Assembly: GCF_000270245.1 (NCBI RefSeq)
Contig: NC_015635.1
Coordinates: forward strand, 1,240,001 to 1,304,000
Source: Microlunatus phosphovorus NM-1
Lineage (GTDB): Bacteria; Actinomycetota; Actinomycetes; Propionibacteriales; Propionibacteriaceae
Direction of reading: 5' to 3'
Length of the DNA: 64,000 nt
The number at the start of each line of letters is the position of its first letter. Position 1 is the stretch's first letter. The notes beneath the pieces are model-generated. The model saw only the letters and a program-made list of their open reading frames with translations. It did no database searches and was not told the origin of the DNA. Below, in pieces: positions 1 through 8,200 of the stretch. A program made the position numbers and the translations under genes.

Positions 1-93
1 GTCGTCGCGGACATCGACGATCGACTGATCGGGGTAGGGGCGATGACAACCCGTGGTTACGGGACCCTCGAATTGGCTGGGGAGCAGCCGTGA
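1..93 (+). CDS. C-terminal end of a Cas7-type RAMP protein (truncated by window edge)
   Basis: The frame is open from base 1 to a TGA at 91-93 and gives 30 residues. They include DID, LIGVG and TTRGYGTLEL. This lines up with the C-terminus of the tandem RAMP protein at 15672-17174 (DID, LIGLG, TTRGYGTLKV). The GxG...TRGYG pattern is the glycine-rich loop that ends many Cas7/Csm3-type RAMP domains, so this is very likely the tail of a second Cas7-type crRNA-binding subunit. The next gene starts inside its stop codon (GTGA), as happens after the full-length paralog. Only the tail is visible, so the subunit type rests on this alignment by eye. Confidence 0.75.
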   Translation, partial: VVADIDDRLIGVGAMTTRGYGTLELAGEQP

Positions 94-527
94 GCAGCTA
101 CGGCCTACGGGCATTGAGCGACAAGGCATCGGCACAGGCAGTGGCGGGCGTCACGGCTTGGGCATGGGCAGATCATCACGGCTTCCACATCAATCAGAAC
201 TTCCCGACCGGTCATGTGCCGACCGGTTGGGTCTGGGGCTGGGGCGACGGCGTCTGGGTTCGCTGGCGTACGGATGCGTACGCGCCGGCTATTGGCGCCG
301 AGCTCCGGCGGCTGGAGCGCATGCAACCTCCCTACGAAAGGGCCACCGTGGAGGTCGCGCAACCGGCCGACGGGCTCCCCTCGGCGGTCACTGAGCGGCG
401 ATTCCTCAAAATGGTGCCTGGGGAGTTGGATGCTGCCCTCGTCAGGGAGCAGCCGCTCACGCTCGTACGCGTCTACAGCCCGGCGCAACTCACGTTCTAC
501 GCGTTGGATGGACTGGCCGTCACATGA
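90..527 (+). CDS. Small CRISPR-associated protein, Csx19-like position
   Basis: This 145-residue protein has a GTG start overlapping the upstream RAMP stop (GTGA), and its own stop overlaps the next start (ATGA). It is tryptophan-rich in its first half (AWAWADHHG, then GWVWGWGDGVWVRW). I see no catalytic motif, signal peptide or membrane segment. Its length and position, between a Cas7-type RAMP and a two-TM sensor gene, match the 148-residue protein at 17171-17614, so the two are probably diverged paralogs. Type III-D loci often carry an uncharacterised gene of this size, csx19; assigning it here is inference from context and from the Trp/Gly-rich style, not from a recognised signature. Confidence 0.55.
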   Translation: MSSYGLRALSDKASAQAVAGVTAWAWADHHGFHINQNFPTGHVPTGWVWGWGDGVWVRWRTDAYAPAIGAELRRLERMQPPYERATVEVAQPADGLPSAVTERRFLKMVPGELDAALVREQPLTLVRVYSPAQLTFYALDGLAVT

Positions 528-1765
528 CCACAAAGTCGGTGGAGCGATTCCAGCAACCGCGGTGGTGGGAGCGGCCGCCGCAGTGGGCACTCACCTTCGG
601 GGAGTTCAGTCGGCCGCTGCTCTCGTTCTCGATCAACTCGGCGGGCGTCGGGCTGGTCGCAGTCCTGTCCCTACTTCTCGAGAAGGTACTTGTCGGCAGT
701 GACGCTGACACGGCCAGCGTCATCGTGCAGTCAACTCTCATCCTGGTGCTGGCTGCGCTGGCCTGGATTCTCATGCTGGCCAGGGCCGAGCTCGGGCGAA
801 GGCGCGGCACTCGCTACTACGTCCGGTTGCTGCAGCCTTCCATGCCGGATCTGTTCGAGGAGGCTGTCGAGCAGGGGCGGAAGGACTACATCGAGACGAA
901 GCGGATAGTGCGGGCGATCAATCCGCGGAAAGCTGAAACCGTCGTCACGGACATGGCGGCTGAGGTGTCGGATATTGCTGCCGAACTAGAACGCTGCATG
1001 AACGGTGACACTCAGGAGACTGGTTTCCAACTCGTGCCCAACACCGCGTGGTCTGCCGGTCTGGCAGCGGGTTACATGCTCCTATGGGAGACAGACACAG
1101 TCTTTGTCGACCTTACCAGCGGACCTGCATCAACCCGTAGCGTCGAATGGAGCCTAGGCTCGCATGCGGGTGGAACGCGATTCACCCCTCTAGACACGAG
1201 AGTGATTGCTGGCACGAGCGAGTCCGGCCCGGTTCTGGTGCGGATTGATCTGACCGGACCGTCAACCATGCCTGAGTGGCAGGTGTGCAAGACATACTTG
1301 GTCGGCGTTTTGGAGGACGACTCGACGCCTCGTCGTGTGACGGTCGATGTCGATGTGGATACGGCGCAACTGAATCCATCCCCGCACCGCACCCCTGGCG
1401 AACCCCCACGACGGTTCCTGCCGACGGTCGTGCATCCTATGATTGCAGCACAAGCAGGTGCCGCCGCCATTCGCCGGGCGATCCACGAGAACCCCGGCCG
1501 CGACGTTCTGCTGTGCGCTCGTGTGACGAAGACGATCTCCTGGGGAATTGGAGCCTGTCTCACTCGCGACAAGAAGCATAAGGATCCAGGATGCGGGACT
1601 CGTGACTGTCAGAACGCGGACTGCTACGACCCGTGGCGGAGGCTTCTACCGCTGATACCGGATACGCAGACTAGGTGTGGTGAGTATGGCATCGCCCGCG
1701 TGCACCCGGCTCAGCCTCCCGCGGAGATACTGGCACAGAAGTATTCCTGCCAGGATCAGCCATGA
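524..1765 (+). CDS. Two-TM protein with SAVED/CARF-like C-terminal region (candidate type III signalling effector)
   Basis: The product has 413 residues. After about 30 soluble residues there are two hydrophobic segments, roughly residues 33-55 and 64-86, followed by a positively charged stretch (RAELGRRRG). The rest is soluble. Near residues 290-350 comes HPMIAAQAG, then DVLLCARV and ISWGIGACL, then DPWRRLLPLIP. The same layout occurs in the paralog at 17611-18841 (VNLIGMLVP, GLGIGIQV, WPAHLWPLI). It resembles the strand plus 'P..A..LG' region of SAVED/CARF nucleotide sensors, which suggests a membrane effector gated by cyclic oligoadenylate. The start overlaps the upstream stop (ATGA). The sensor assignment is by pattern only; the exact family is unknown. 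Confidence 0.6.
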   Translation: MTTKSVERFQQPRWWERPPQWALTFGEFSRPLLSFSINSAGVGLVAVLSLLLEKVLVGSDADTASVIVQSTLILVLAALAWILMLARAELGRRRGTRYYVRLLQPSMPDLFEEAVEQGRKDYIETKRIVRAINPRKAETVVTDMAAEVSDIAAELERCMNGDTQETGFQLVPNTAWSAGLAAGYMLLWETDTVFVDLTSGPASTRSVEWSLGSHAGGTRFTPLDTRVIAGTSESGPVLVRIDLTGPSTMPEWQVCKTYLVGVLEDDSTPRRVTVDVDVDTAQLNPSPHRTPGEPPRRFLPTVVHPMIAAQAGAAAIRRAIHENPGRDVLLCARVTKTISWGIGACLTRDKKHKDPGCGTRDCQNADCYDPWRRLLPLIPDTQTRCGEYGIARVHPAQPPAEILAQKYSCQDQP

Positions 1766-2127
1766 TCGAGATCGTCAACCTCACGCCGCACGAAGTGACT
1801 GTCATGCCAGGCGATGCCGAGGCAGTCACCTTTCCAGCATCAGGAGAGTTCGCGCGGGTACGTGAGCATCTTGGTGACGAGGTGTGGGTGGCCACCGAAG
1901 GTGGACGGGTCCCGGTTCGACAGCTCACTTATGACGAACAGGTCGATGACCTTCCCGATCCGAGCCCAGGGGTGCTCTATCTTGTCTCCCGCCTGACGGC
2001 ACTATCGGTGCGACGTGACGATCTGATCTTTCCCCAGGGCGAGCTGCGCGATGACAACGGCCAGATCATCGGCTGTCGTGGTCTGGGCACCTTCGCTGAT
2101 CCGGCCTCGATCGCGGGAGGCGAATAA
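1762..2127 (+). CDS. Conserved small protein with 'NLTPHEV' N-terminus
   Basis: This 121-residue protein begins MIEIVNLTPHEVTVMPG and ends with a conserved-looking GQIIGCRGLGTF segment; in between are YLVSRL and an RRDDLIFP stretch. Proteins opening with 'NLTPH' are common in phage and actinobacterial genomes and have no function I can name with confidence. Here it sits between a candidate nucleotide-gated membrane protein and cas6, overlapping both neighbours (ATGA and TAATG junctions), so it is co-translated with the CRISPR genes. A role in tuning or switching off signalling, as small ring nucleases do in other type III loci, is possible but purely positional inference. Confidence 0.5.
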   Translation: MIEIVNLTPHEVTVMPGDAEAVTFPASGEFARVREHLGDEVWVATEGGRVPVRQLTYDEQVDDLPDPSPGVLYLVSRLTALSVRRDDLIFPQGELRDDNGQIIGCRGLGTFADPASIAGGE

Positions 2128-2864
2128 TGCCCAGCCGTTGGTGGATTCCGCTTCAGGGCGCCCGGCCGGATCGGGTTCGGCTGGAGCATCTGCATGCCGC
2201 GGTCTCCCGCTGGTTCGACAGGTCGCCCGAGCAACATGCCGCCGGCACCAAGCCATACGCGATCTCACCGCTGGCACGCGACGCAGATTCTCCCGGCGTC
2301 GGATTCGAACTGGCCACTCTCACCGCAGCCGCCGAGGAGTGCCTTCTCGAGCGGGTGGCACCGCCGGCCACCATCCGGCTGGGACCGGACCAGGTGCTTC
2401 TTGGGGAGCCACGCAAGACAGACACAGAGCAATGGTCATCGCTCGCCAACCCGAGCAGCGCGGGCTCCTGGGATCTGGAGTTCGTCACACCGGTGACGTT
2501 TCGCCGTGGCAATAGGTCGTCGCCGCTGCCGATGGCGGGCTCGGTGCTCCGCGGGCTGCTGGACAGCTGGAACGCCTGGTCAGGCATGCCGATCCGGAAT
2601 CTGACCCGCCAGGACAGCGATGAGATCTGGGTCAGCGACATTGACGGTCGCAGCGAGCCGATGACAGTCTCGGGTGTCCGGCTGTCAGCCTTCGTCGGGA
2701 GGGTCTGTTTCCGGTGCGACAACCAGGCCATCGCTGATCTGGTCGATCCGCTGTTCAGACTGGCCCCGTATGCGGGCGTCGGGTCGGCCAAGGCCAAGGG
2801 GCTGGGCGTCACCCGACTTCATCAGGCGCCCGCACGACGGTCTCGAGCCACTGCGGCAGGCTGA
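2127..2864 (+). CDS. cas6: Cas6-family pre-crRNA endoribonuclease
   Basis: This 245-residue protein shows the double-ferredoxin layout of Cas6. An early histidine-containing helix (RLEHLHAAVSRWF, about residues 19-31) could supply the catalytic base. The C-terminal half has WDLEFVTPVTFRR, then LPMAGSVLRGLL, and ends with the glycine-rich loop YAGVGSAKAKGLGV, a Cas6 hallmark. Cas6 cuts the repeat transcript and leaves an 8-nt 5' handle, here expected to be AUAGAAAC. The start overlaps the upstream TAA (TAATG); RT-Cas1 follows after 10 bases. In some bacteria Cas6 is fused to RT-Cas1; here it is separate but directly adjacent. Confidence 0.85.
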   Translation: MPSRWWIPLQGARPDRVRLEHLHAAVSRWFDRSPEQHAAGTKPYAISPLARDADSPGVGFELATLTAAAEECLLERVAPPATIRLGPDQVLLGEPRKTDTEQWSSLANPSSAGSWDLEFVTPVTFRRGNRSSPLPMAGSVLRGLLDSWNAWSGMPIRNLTRQDSDEIWVSDIDGRSEPMTVSGVRLSAFVGRVCFRCDNQAIADLVDPLFRLAPYAGVGSAKAKGLGVTRLHQAPARRSRATAAG

Positions 2865-2874
2865 GGACTCTCAC

Positions 2875-4752
2875 ATGGGCCAGCTGCTGGAGCGTGCGAC
2901 GAGTGATCGCGCGCTCCGGCGCGCCTGGGAGGACGTGCTCGCAAACGATCGTGAGGATGGCGCATTGTCGCCAGGCGTGGAGCGCTTCGCCGAGGATCCG
3001 AAAGCCGAGCTGGACGAGCTCGGCGAGCAGCTCCGGACGGGCACCTATCGGCCGCGGGACTTGACCGAGGTGGTCATCGACGACGGCGGAGGCTCGCGGA
3101 CGCTGCACATCCCTGCCGTACGCGACCGCGTGGTTGAGCGGAGCCTGCTCAATGTCGTCACCCCCTGGGTCGATCCGGTGCTGGGTTTCACCTCCTACGC
3201 CTATCGTCCCGGTCTCGGGGTCGCCGACGCAGTGCAAGCCCTGGTGACACTGCGTTCGGAGGGCCTCGGCTGGGTGCTGCGGACCGACGTGGACGACTGC
3301 TTTCCCTCGGTGCCCGTGGATCACGCGCGGCGGCTGCTCGGCGCCCTGGTCCCGGATGCGGACTTGCTGGCGATCGTGGATCTGCTGCTGGCCCGCGCAG
3401 CCGTCCGCCCGGGCCGCGGTCGAGGTGTGATGCGTGGACTTGCCCAAGGCTGCGCTCTCTCCCCGCTGCTCACGAACCTGGTGCTGACCGCTCTTGATGA
3501 TGCGCTGCTGGACGAGGGGTTCGCCGTGTTGAGGTACGCGGATGATATTTGCGTCGCCACGGAGACACGGGATGACGCGTGGGAGGCCGCTCGGATCGCC
3601 ACCGCGGCGCTGGAGGTGCTGGGAATGGAACTGGGAGCAGACAAGACGGAAGTGATGTCCTTCGACGAGGGTTTCAGCTTCCTCGGCGAGGACTTCGGGC
3701 CCCGCTATCCGCCGGCCTTGGATGATCACCGAGTCGCGGTGCCGGACCGTCGCGTCCTCTATGCCGGACTTCAGGGCGGGCGGGTTCGCGTCAAGCAGGG
3801 CCGTGTCATTGTCGAGACCGCGGACGACGTCGTCGCCTTGGACGTGCCCACCGATCACGTCAGCCGAGTGGTCTGCTTCGGCTCCGTCGGCTTCTCCGCC
3901 GGTGCCCGGTCCTGGGCCATGAGTAAAGACGTGGACGTCGTCTTCGTGTCGCGTCGGGGAACCTACCAAGGACAGCTGCTGCCGGCGTCGTCGCCGACGC
4001 GAGCCGAGCGTTTGCGTGGGCAACTGGCGTTCAGTGATGATCCGACCCGTACCGTGCCGCTGGCACTGGCGATCGTGGAAGCCAAGATCCGCAAGCAGAT
4101 CGTTCTGCTGCAGCGGTTCGGCCGTCGGGCGCATGCCGAACTTGTCCAGGAGGCAGTGGCAGAGATGCGGAACGTGCTGCGCCTGCTGCCGGACTGCACG
4201 TCGACCGAAGAAGCCATGGGCGTTGAGGGCGCGGCTGCGAGGGTCTACTTCCCGTGTTTAGGCCAACTCTTTCCCGCTGAGCTCCAGTTCACCCTGCGAT
4301 CGCGGCAGCCTCCGATGGACATCGCCAACTCCGCGCTCTCCTATCTGTACACGCTGCTGACCGCCGAGTGTGTGACGGCCCTCGTCGCCGCCGGTTTGGA
4401 TCCGGCGATCGGGTTCCTCCACGCTGACGACAAGGGCAGGCCGAGTCTCGCTCTTGACCTGGTGGAGGAGTTTCGGCCGCACGTGGCCGATCAGGTAGTG
4501 ATCACTGCGGCCCGCAATGGGGAGCTGACCGCTGCCAGCGGCCACACCGAGCCGGGCAAGTCTGGAGTGCTGCTCACCAAGGCCGCGAGGACATCGCTGC
4601 TCGCCGGGTATGAGTTGCGGATGCTGCGCACCACCAAGGGCGCGTTGCCGGACTTCTCCGGGACCTTGCGGAGACATCTGTATCGGCAGGCACAGCGGCT
4701 CTTGGCGACAGTCACTCGTGGCGAACCATGGACTGGTCTCTCGTGGCGCTGA
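2875..4752 (+). CDS. cas1: Reverse transcriptase-Cas1 fusion, CRISPR adaptation integrase
   Basis: I chose ATG 2875 (625 residues): it follows cas6 and has GAGGA seven bases upstream; the open frame extends back to 2674 inside cas6. Residues 1 to about 290 are a group II intron-type reverse transcriptase: motif A TDVDDCFPSVP near 137, motif B QGCALSPLLTN near 195, catalytic RYADD near 220, and SFLGEDF after it. From about residue 300 to the end it is Cas1: YAGLQGG at the start, and the metal-binding set Glu in GVEGAA (about 449), His in GFLHADD (about 515) and Glu in DLVEEF (about 531). RT-Cas1 fusions are known to acquire spacers from RNA by target-primed reverse transcription. It overlaps cas2. 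All catalytic residues appear intact. Confidence 0.95.
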   Translation: MGQLLERATSDRALRRAWEDVLANDREDGALSPGVERFAEDPKAELDELGEQLRTGTYRPRDLTEVVIDDGGGSRTLHIPAVRDRVVERSLLNVVTPWVDPVLGFTSYAYRPGLGVADAVQALVTLRSEGLGWVLRTDVDDCFPSVPVDHARRLLGALVPDADLLAIVDLLLARAAVRPGRGRGVMRGLAQGCALSPLLTNLVLTALDDALLDEGFAVLRYADDICVATETRDDAWEAARIATAALEVLGMELGADKTEVMSFDEGFSFLGEDFGPRYPPALDDHRVAVPDRRVLYAGLQGGRVRVKQGRVIVETADDVVALDVPTDHVSRVVCFGSVGFSAGARSWAMSKDVDVVFVSRRGTYQGQLLPASSPTRAERLRGQLAFSDDPTRTVPLALAIVEAKIRKQIVLLQRFGRRAHAELVQEAVAEMRNVLRLLPDCTSTEEAMGVEGAAARVYFPCLGQLFPAELQFTLRSRQPPMDIANSALSYLYTLLTAECVTALVAAGLDPAIGFLHADDKGRPSLALDLVEEFRPHVADQVVITAARNGELTAASGHTEPGKSGVLLTKAARTSLLAGYELRMLRTTKGALPDFSGTLRRHLYRQAQRLLATVTRGEPWTGLSWR

Positions 4753-5027
4753 CGATCGTTGCTGCCTATGACGTTTCCGATGACAGTCGACGCGCTCGGC
4801 TCGCAGCGCTGCTGCAGACCTGCGGAGACCGGATCCAACTGTCCGTCTTCGTGTTGACCCTCGGTGACGATGAGCTTGATGAGCTTCAGGCACGGGCCCT
4901 GTCGATCATCGACCCGGAGGAGGACTCCCTGTACCTGTTCCGGCAGTGTGGTGGCTGTTGGGAAGCAGCGCGCTGCATCGGCCAGGCCTATCCACCGACG
5001 CAGGAGTACTTCTGGGCAGTGCTATAG
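4728..5027 (+). CDS. cas2: Cas2 adaptation protein
   Basis: The product has 99 residues (94 from GTG 4743, which puts MALTIVAAYDV at the N-terminus and is closer to typical Cas2 starts). The first strand AAYDVSDDSRRARL carries the conserved aspartate after the hydrophobic strand; QLSVFVLTL and DSLYLFRQC follow. Cas2 bridges two Cas1 dimers during spacer integration. The gene overlaps the end of RT-cas1 by 10-25 bases and is the last gene before the leader, so it is surely co-transcribed. The pair CGG...CW near the C-terminus is less typical of the family. Confidence 0.9.
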   Translation: MDWSLVALTIVAAYDVSDDSRRARLAALLQTCGDRIQLSVFVLTLGDDELDELQARALSIIDPEEDSLYLFRQCGGCWEAARCIGQAYPPTQEYFWAVL

Positions 5028-5235
5028 GCTGACCGAAGATCAGCCGTTGCCAGCAGTTGTGGTCGGCTTCGGGTGGTTGGCGGAAGGACACGGCGGCCTA
5101 TCCGTGTGTATGGCACCTGACTAGGTGCGATACAGGGTAGAACGGCGTGAGTGACATTGTTTGGCAAGTCAGCGGAAAGGGGGTGTGCGAAGGGCGCGCA
5201 ACGCTCCTAGTCAGCGGCCTGTTTCTACCGCTGGG
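5028..5235 (+). promoter_or_regulatory. CRISPR leader
   Basis: This 208-bp non-coding stretch joins cas2 to the first repeat. It is assigned as leader because it adjoins the adaptation genes and because repeat decay is at the opposite end of the array. GTCAGCGG, a near copy of the repeat's first eight bases, occurs twice (5168-5175 and 5210-5217). The second copy is part of a hairpin at 5212-5233 (CAGCGG pairs with CCGCTG) whose loop holds GTTTCTA, the complement of the repeat end TAGAAAC. The array promoter should lie here; I could not fix its -35/-10 boxes. Confidence 0.75.
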
Positions 5236-8200
5236 GTCAGCGACCGCATCTCGCGAATGAGCGAATAGAAACCTTAGGGTTTGGTCTGCCCCTACTGCCG
5301 TTCCTCCCAGTCAGCGACCGCATCTCGCGAATGAGCGAATAGAAACACGGTCTGCACATTGGCGAACCGCTTCTGCGAGCGGGGTCAGCGACCGCATCTC
5401 GCGAATGAGCGAATAGAAACGTGAGCGGGTCACGCTTCGCCTGCTCTGCGACGAACTGTCAGCGACCGCATCTCGCGAATGAGCGAATAGAAACAAAAAG
5501 GTCACCTTGTTGGCCTTTCCGTCTTTTCCGAACGTCAGCGACCGCATCTCGCGAATGAGCGAATAGAAACGACGTGCCGGCGTTACCGGCTCCTTGACGG
5601 TGACCGTCAGCGACCGCATCTCGCGAATGAGCGAATAGAAACACAAGGACTACGTCTTTGTAGCCCTCCGTGATAGGGAGGAACGTCAGCGACCGCATCT
5701 CGCGAATGAGCGAATAGAAACTTCCGAGTCTTCGACGCGTCCGAGAGTGTACGATCCGTCAGCGACCGCATCTCGCGAATGAGCGAATAGAAACTCGCGT
5801 CGCGCAGTTGCCTCCAAGGAGACGAAAGTCAGCGACCGCATCTCGCGAATGAGCGAATAGAAACATGACCGTAACGGCGATGGCCATCATGATGAAGTCG
5901 TCAGCGACCGCATCTCGCGAATGAGCGAATAGAAACTTGCTGAGTCCGCCACCTTCTTGCACGTGTTGCGCGAGAGTCAGCGACCGCATCTCGCGAATGA
6001 GCGAATAGAAACCTGACGAACATGCCGGTAACACAGCCATCAGAGGCGTCAGCGACCGCATCTCGCGAATGAGCGAATAGAAACTCGACGGCTCCTGGCT
6101 GGGGCTCGTCGAGCTGGACGTCAGCGACCGCATCTCGCGAATGAGCGAATAGAAACTGCAGCCATCGACCGCGACGGTCACTGTGCCCTCAGGCTTGGTC
6201 AGCGACCGCATCTCGCGAATGAGCGAATAGAAACGTTTGCGGCGGCGGCAGCAACCCTTCAGATGGGGTTGGGTCAGCGACCGCATCTCGCGAATGAGCG
6301 AATAGAAACCTTGACGGGGTTGCCCCAGTATGTGGCGTGCACGTCAGCGACCGCATCTCGCGAATGAGCGAATAGAAACGCTCGACGCGTTGGCCTTGGC
6401 GGATGCCGTAGCCGAGTCAGCGACCGCATCTCGCGAATGAGCGAATAGAAACCAGGTCGGTAGAGCCGATCGCGCCCGAAAGGTCAGCGACCGCATCTCG
6501 CGAATGAGCGAATAGAAACGAAGCAACGCAGAGCTCCTTCTGTAGAAAGGATGCTCGTCAGCGACCGCATCTCGCGAATGAGCGAATAGAAACGTGGTCG
6601 GATCAGCCTTAGGGGCCGAGGAGGTCTCAGCCTCTGTCAGCGACCGCATCTCGCGAATGAGCGAATAGAAACCCCATTGGCGTACCTGAGTGGTCCTCTG
6701 CGCGTCAGCGACCGCATCTCGCGAATGAGCGAATAGAAACCGTCGCCAAGAATGGCTACTCTTGTGGCCTTATGGTCAGCGACCGCATCTCGCGAATGAG
6801 CGAATAGAAACCCGCTGGGCCAGCCTGGCCCGGCCATCCGGCGTGTACCGGTCAGCGACCGCATCTCGCGAATGAGCGAATAGAAACGTGCTGGTTGGGT
6901 TGCTGTATATGTCGCATGTCAGCGACCGCATCTCGCGAATGAGCGAATAGAAACGGGTCGTCAACGCATGCAACAGCGTAAGCGCTGTACAGTGTCAGCG
7001 ACCGCATCTCGCGAATGAGCGAATAGAAACTCAAGCAAAGCCGTGCCTACCAATCGATAAATAGTCAGCGACCGCATCTCGCGAATGAGCGAATAGAAAC
7101 AATCTACCAGCCTCCGTACACGGTGACGTCGATCCGTCAGCGACCGCATCTCGCGAATGAGCGAATAGAAACCGGAAACCACCACACCGTCGATCTCACG
7201 AGTACGGTCAGCGACCGCATCTCGCGAATGAGCGAATAGAAACGGCAGCTGACAGCGGCGCTCGCCGTCAGTGGCGCGTCAGCGACCGCATCTCGCGAAT
7301 GAGCGAATAGAAACCTGGTCTATTATGGGGCTTGATCTTTTGAGGTGGTCAGCGACCGCATCTCGCGAATGAGCGAATAGAAACTCAGTCGTTTGACCTG
7401 ACCAGTTCGGTACCGGTCAGCGACCGCATCTCGCGAATGAGCGAATAGAAACTCAGTCGACGACTGTTCCCTCGACCACTGGGGCGGTCTCGTCAGCGAC
7501 CGCATCTCGCGAATGAGCGAATAGAAACGTCCGAGTATTGGGTCGGCGTGGATGATGTCGATGTTGTGGTCAGCGACCGCATCTCGCGAATGAGCGAATA
7601 GAAACTGTTCAAGACGCCATCAGGCAATGCTGGACAGTCAGCGACCGCATCTCGCGAATGAGCGAATAGAAACGATCCGGTGAGATGACACCAGACCAGC
7701 TTGAGATGTCAGCGACCGCATCTCGCGAATGAGCGAATAGAAACTTTGTTGTCAAATGAGTTGGTTTTTCATGTGGTCAGCGACCGCATCTCGCGAATGA
7801 GCGAATAGAAACAGCTTGCCTCGCAGACGGCCATCCCTCCATCGATGTCCCTGTAGTCAGCGACCGCATCTCGCGAATGAGCGAATAGAAACCATTCATG
7901 CGCTGAGGAACGAGACTGTGCTTGATCAGTCAGCGACCGCATCTCGCGAATGAGCGAATAGAAACGATGCCTGCCGCTTCGGCGATCTTCAGGGCGTTGC
8001 ATGTCAGCGACCGCATCTCGCGAATGAGCGAATAGAAACAGACCATACCGCTTGTTGGGCGATATGGTCTCTCAAGTCAGCGACCGCATCTCGCGAATGA
8101 GCGAATAGAAACGATTCTGGATCGCCCACACAGTGACAGGTTGGGTCAGCGACCGCATCTCGCGAATGAGCGAATAGAAACACGAGGACCGAGCCGCCTT

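Noticed and set aside
2674-2874. N-terminal extension of RT-Cas1 by 67 residues into cas6
   Set aside because: It lies wholly inside cas6 in another frame; ATG 2875 has a good ribosome site and gives the expected RT start.
2809-4134. 441-codon minus-strand ORF opposite RT-Cas1
   Set aside because: Mirror frame of a well-supported gene; no recognisable motif.
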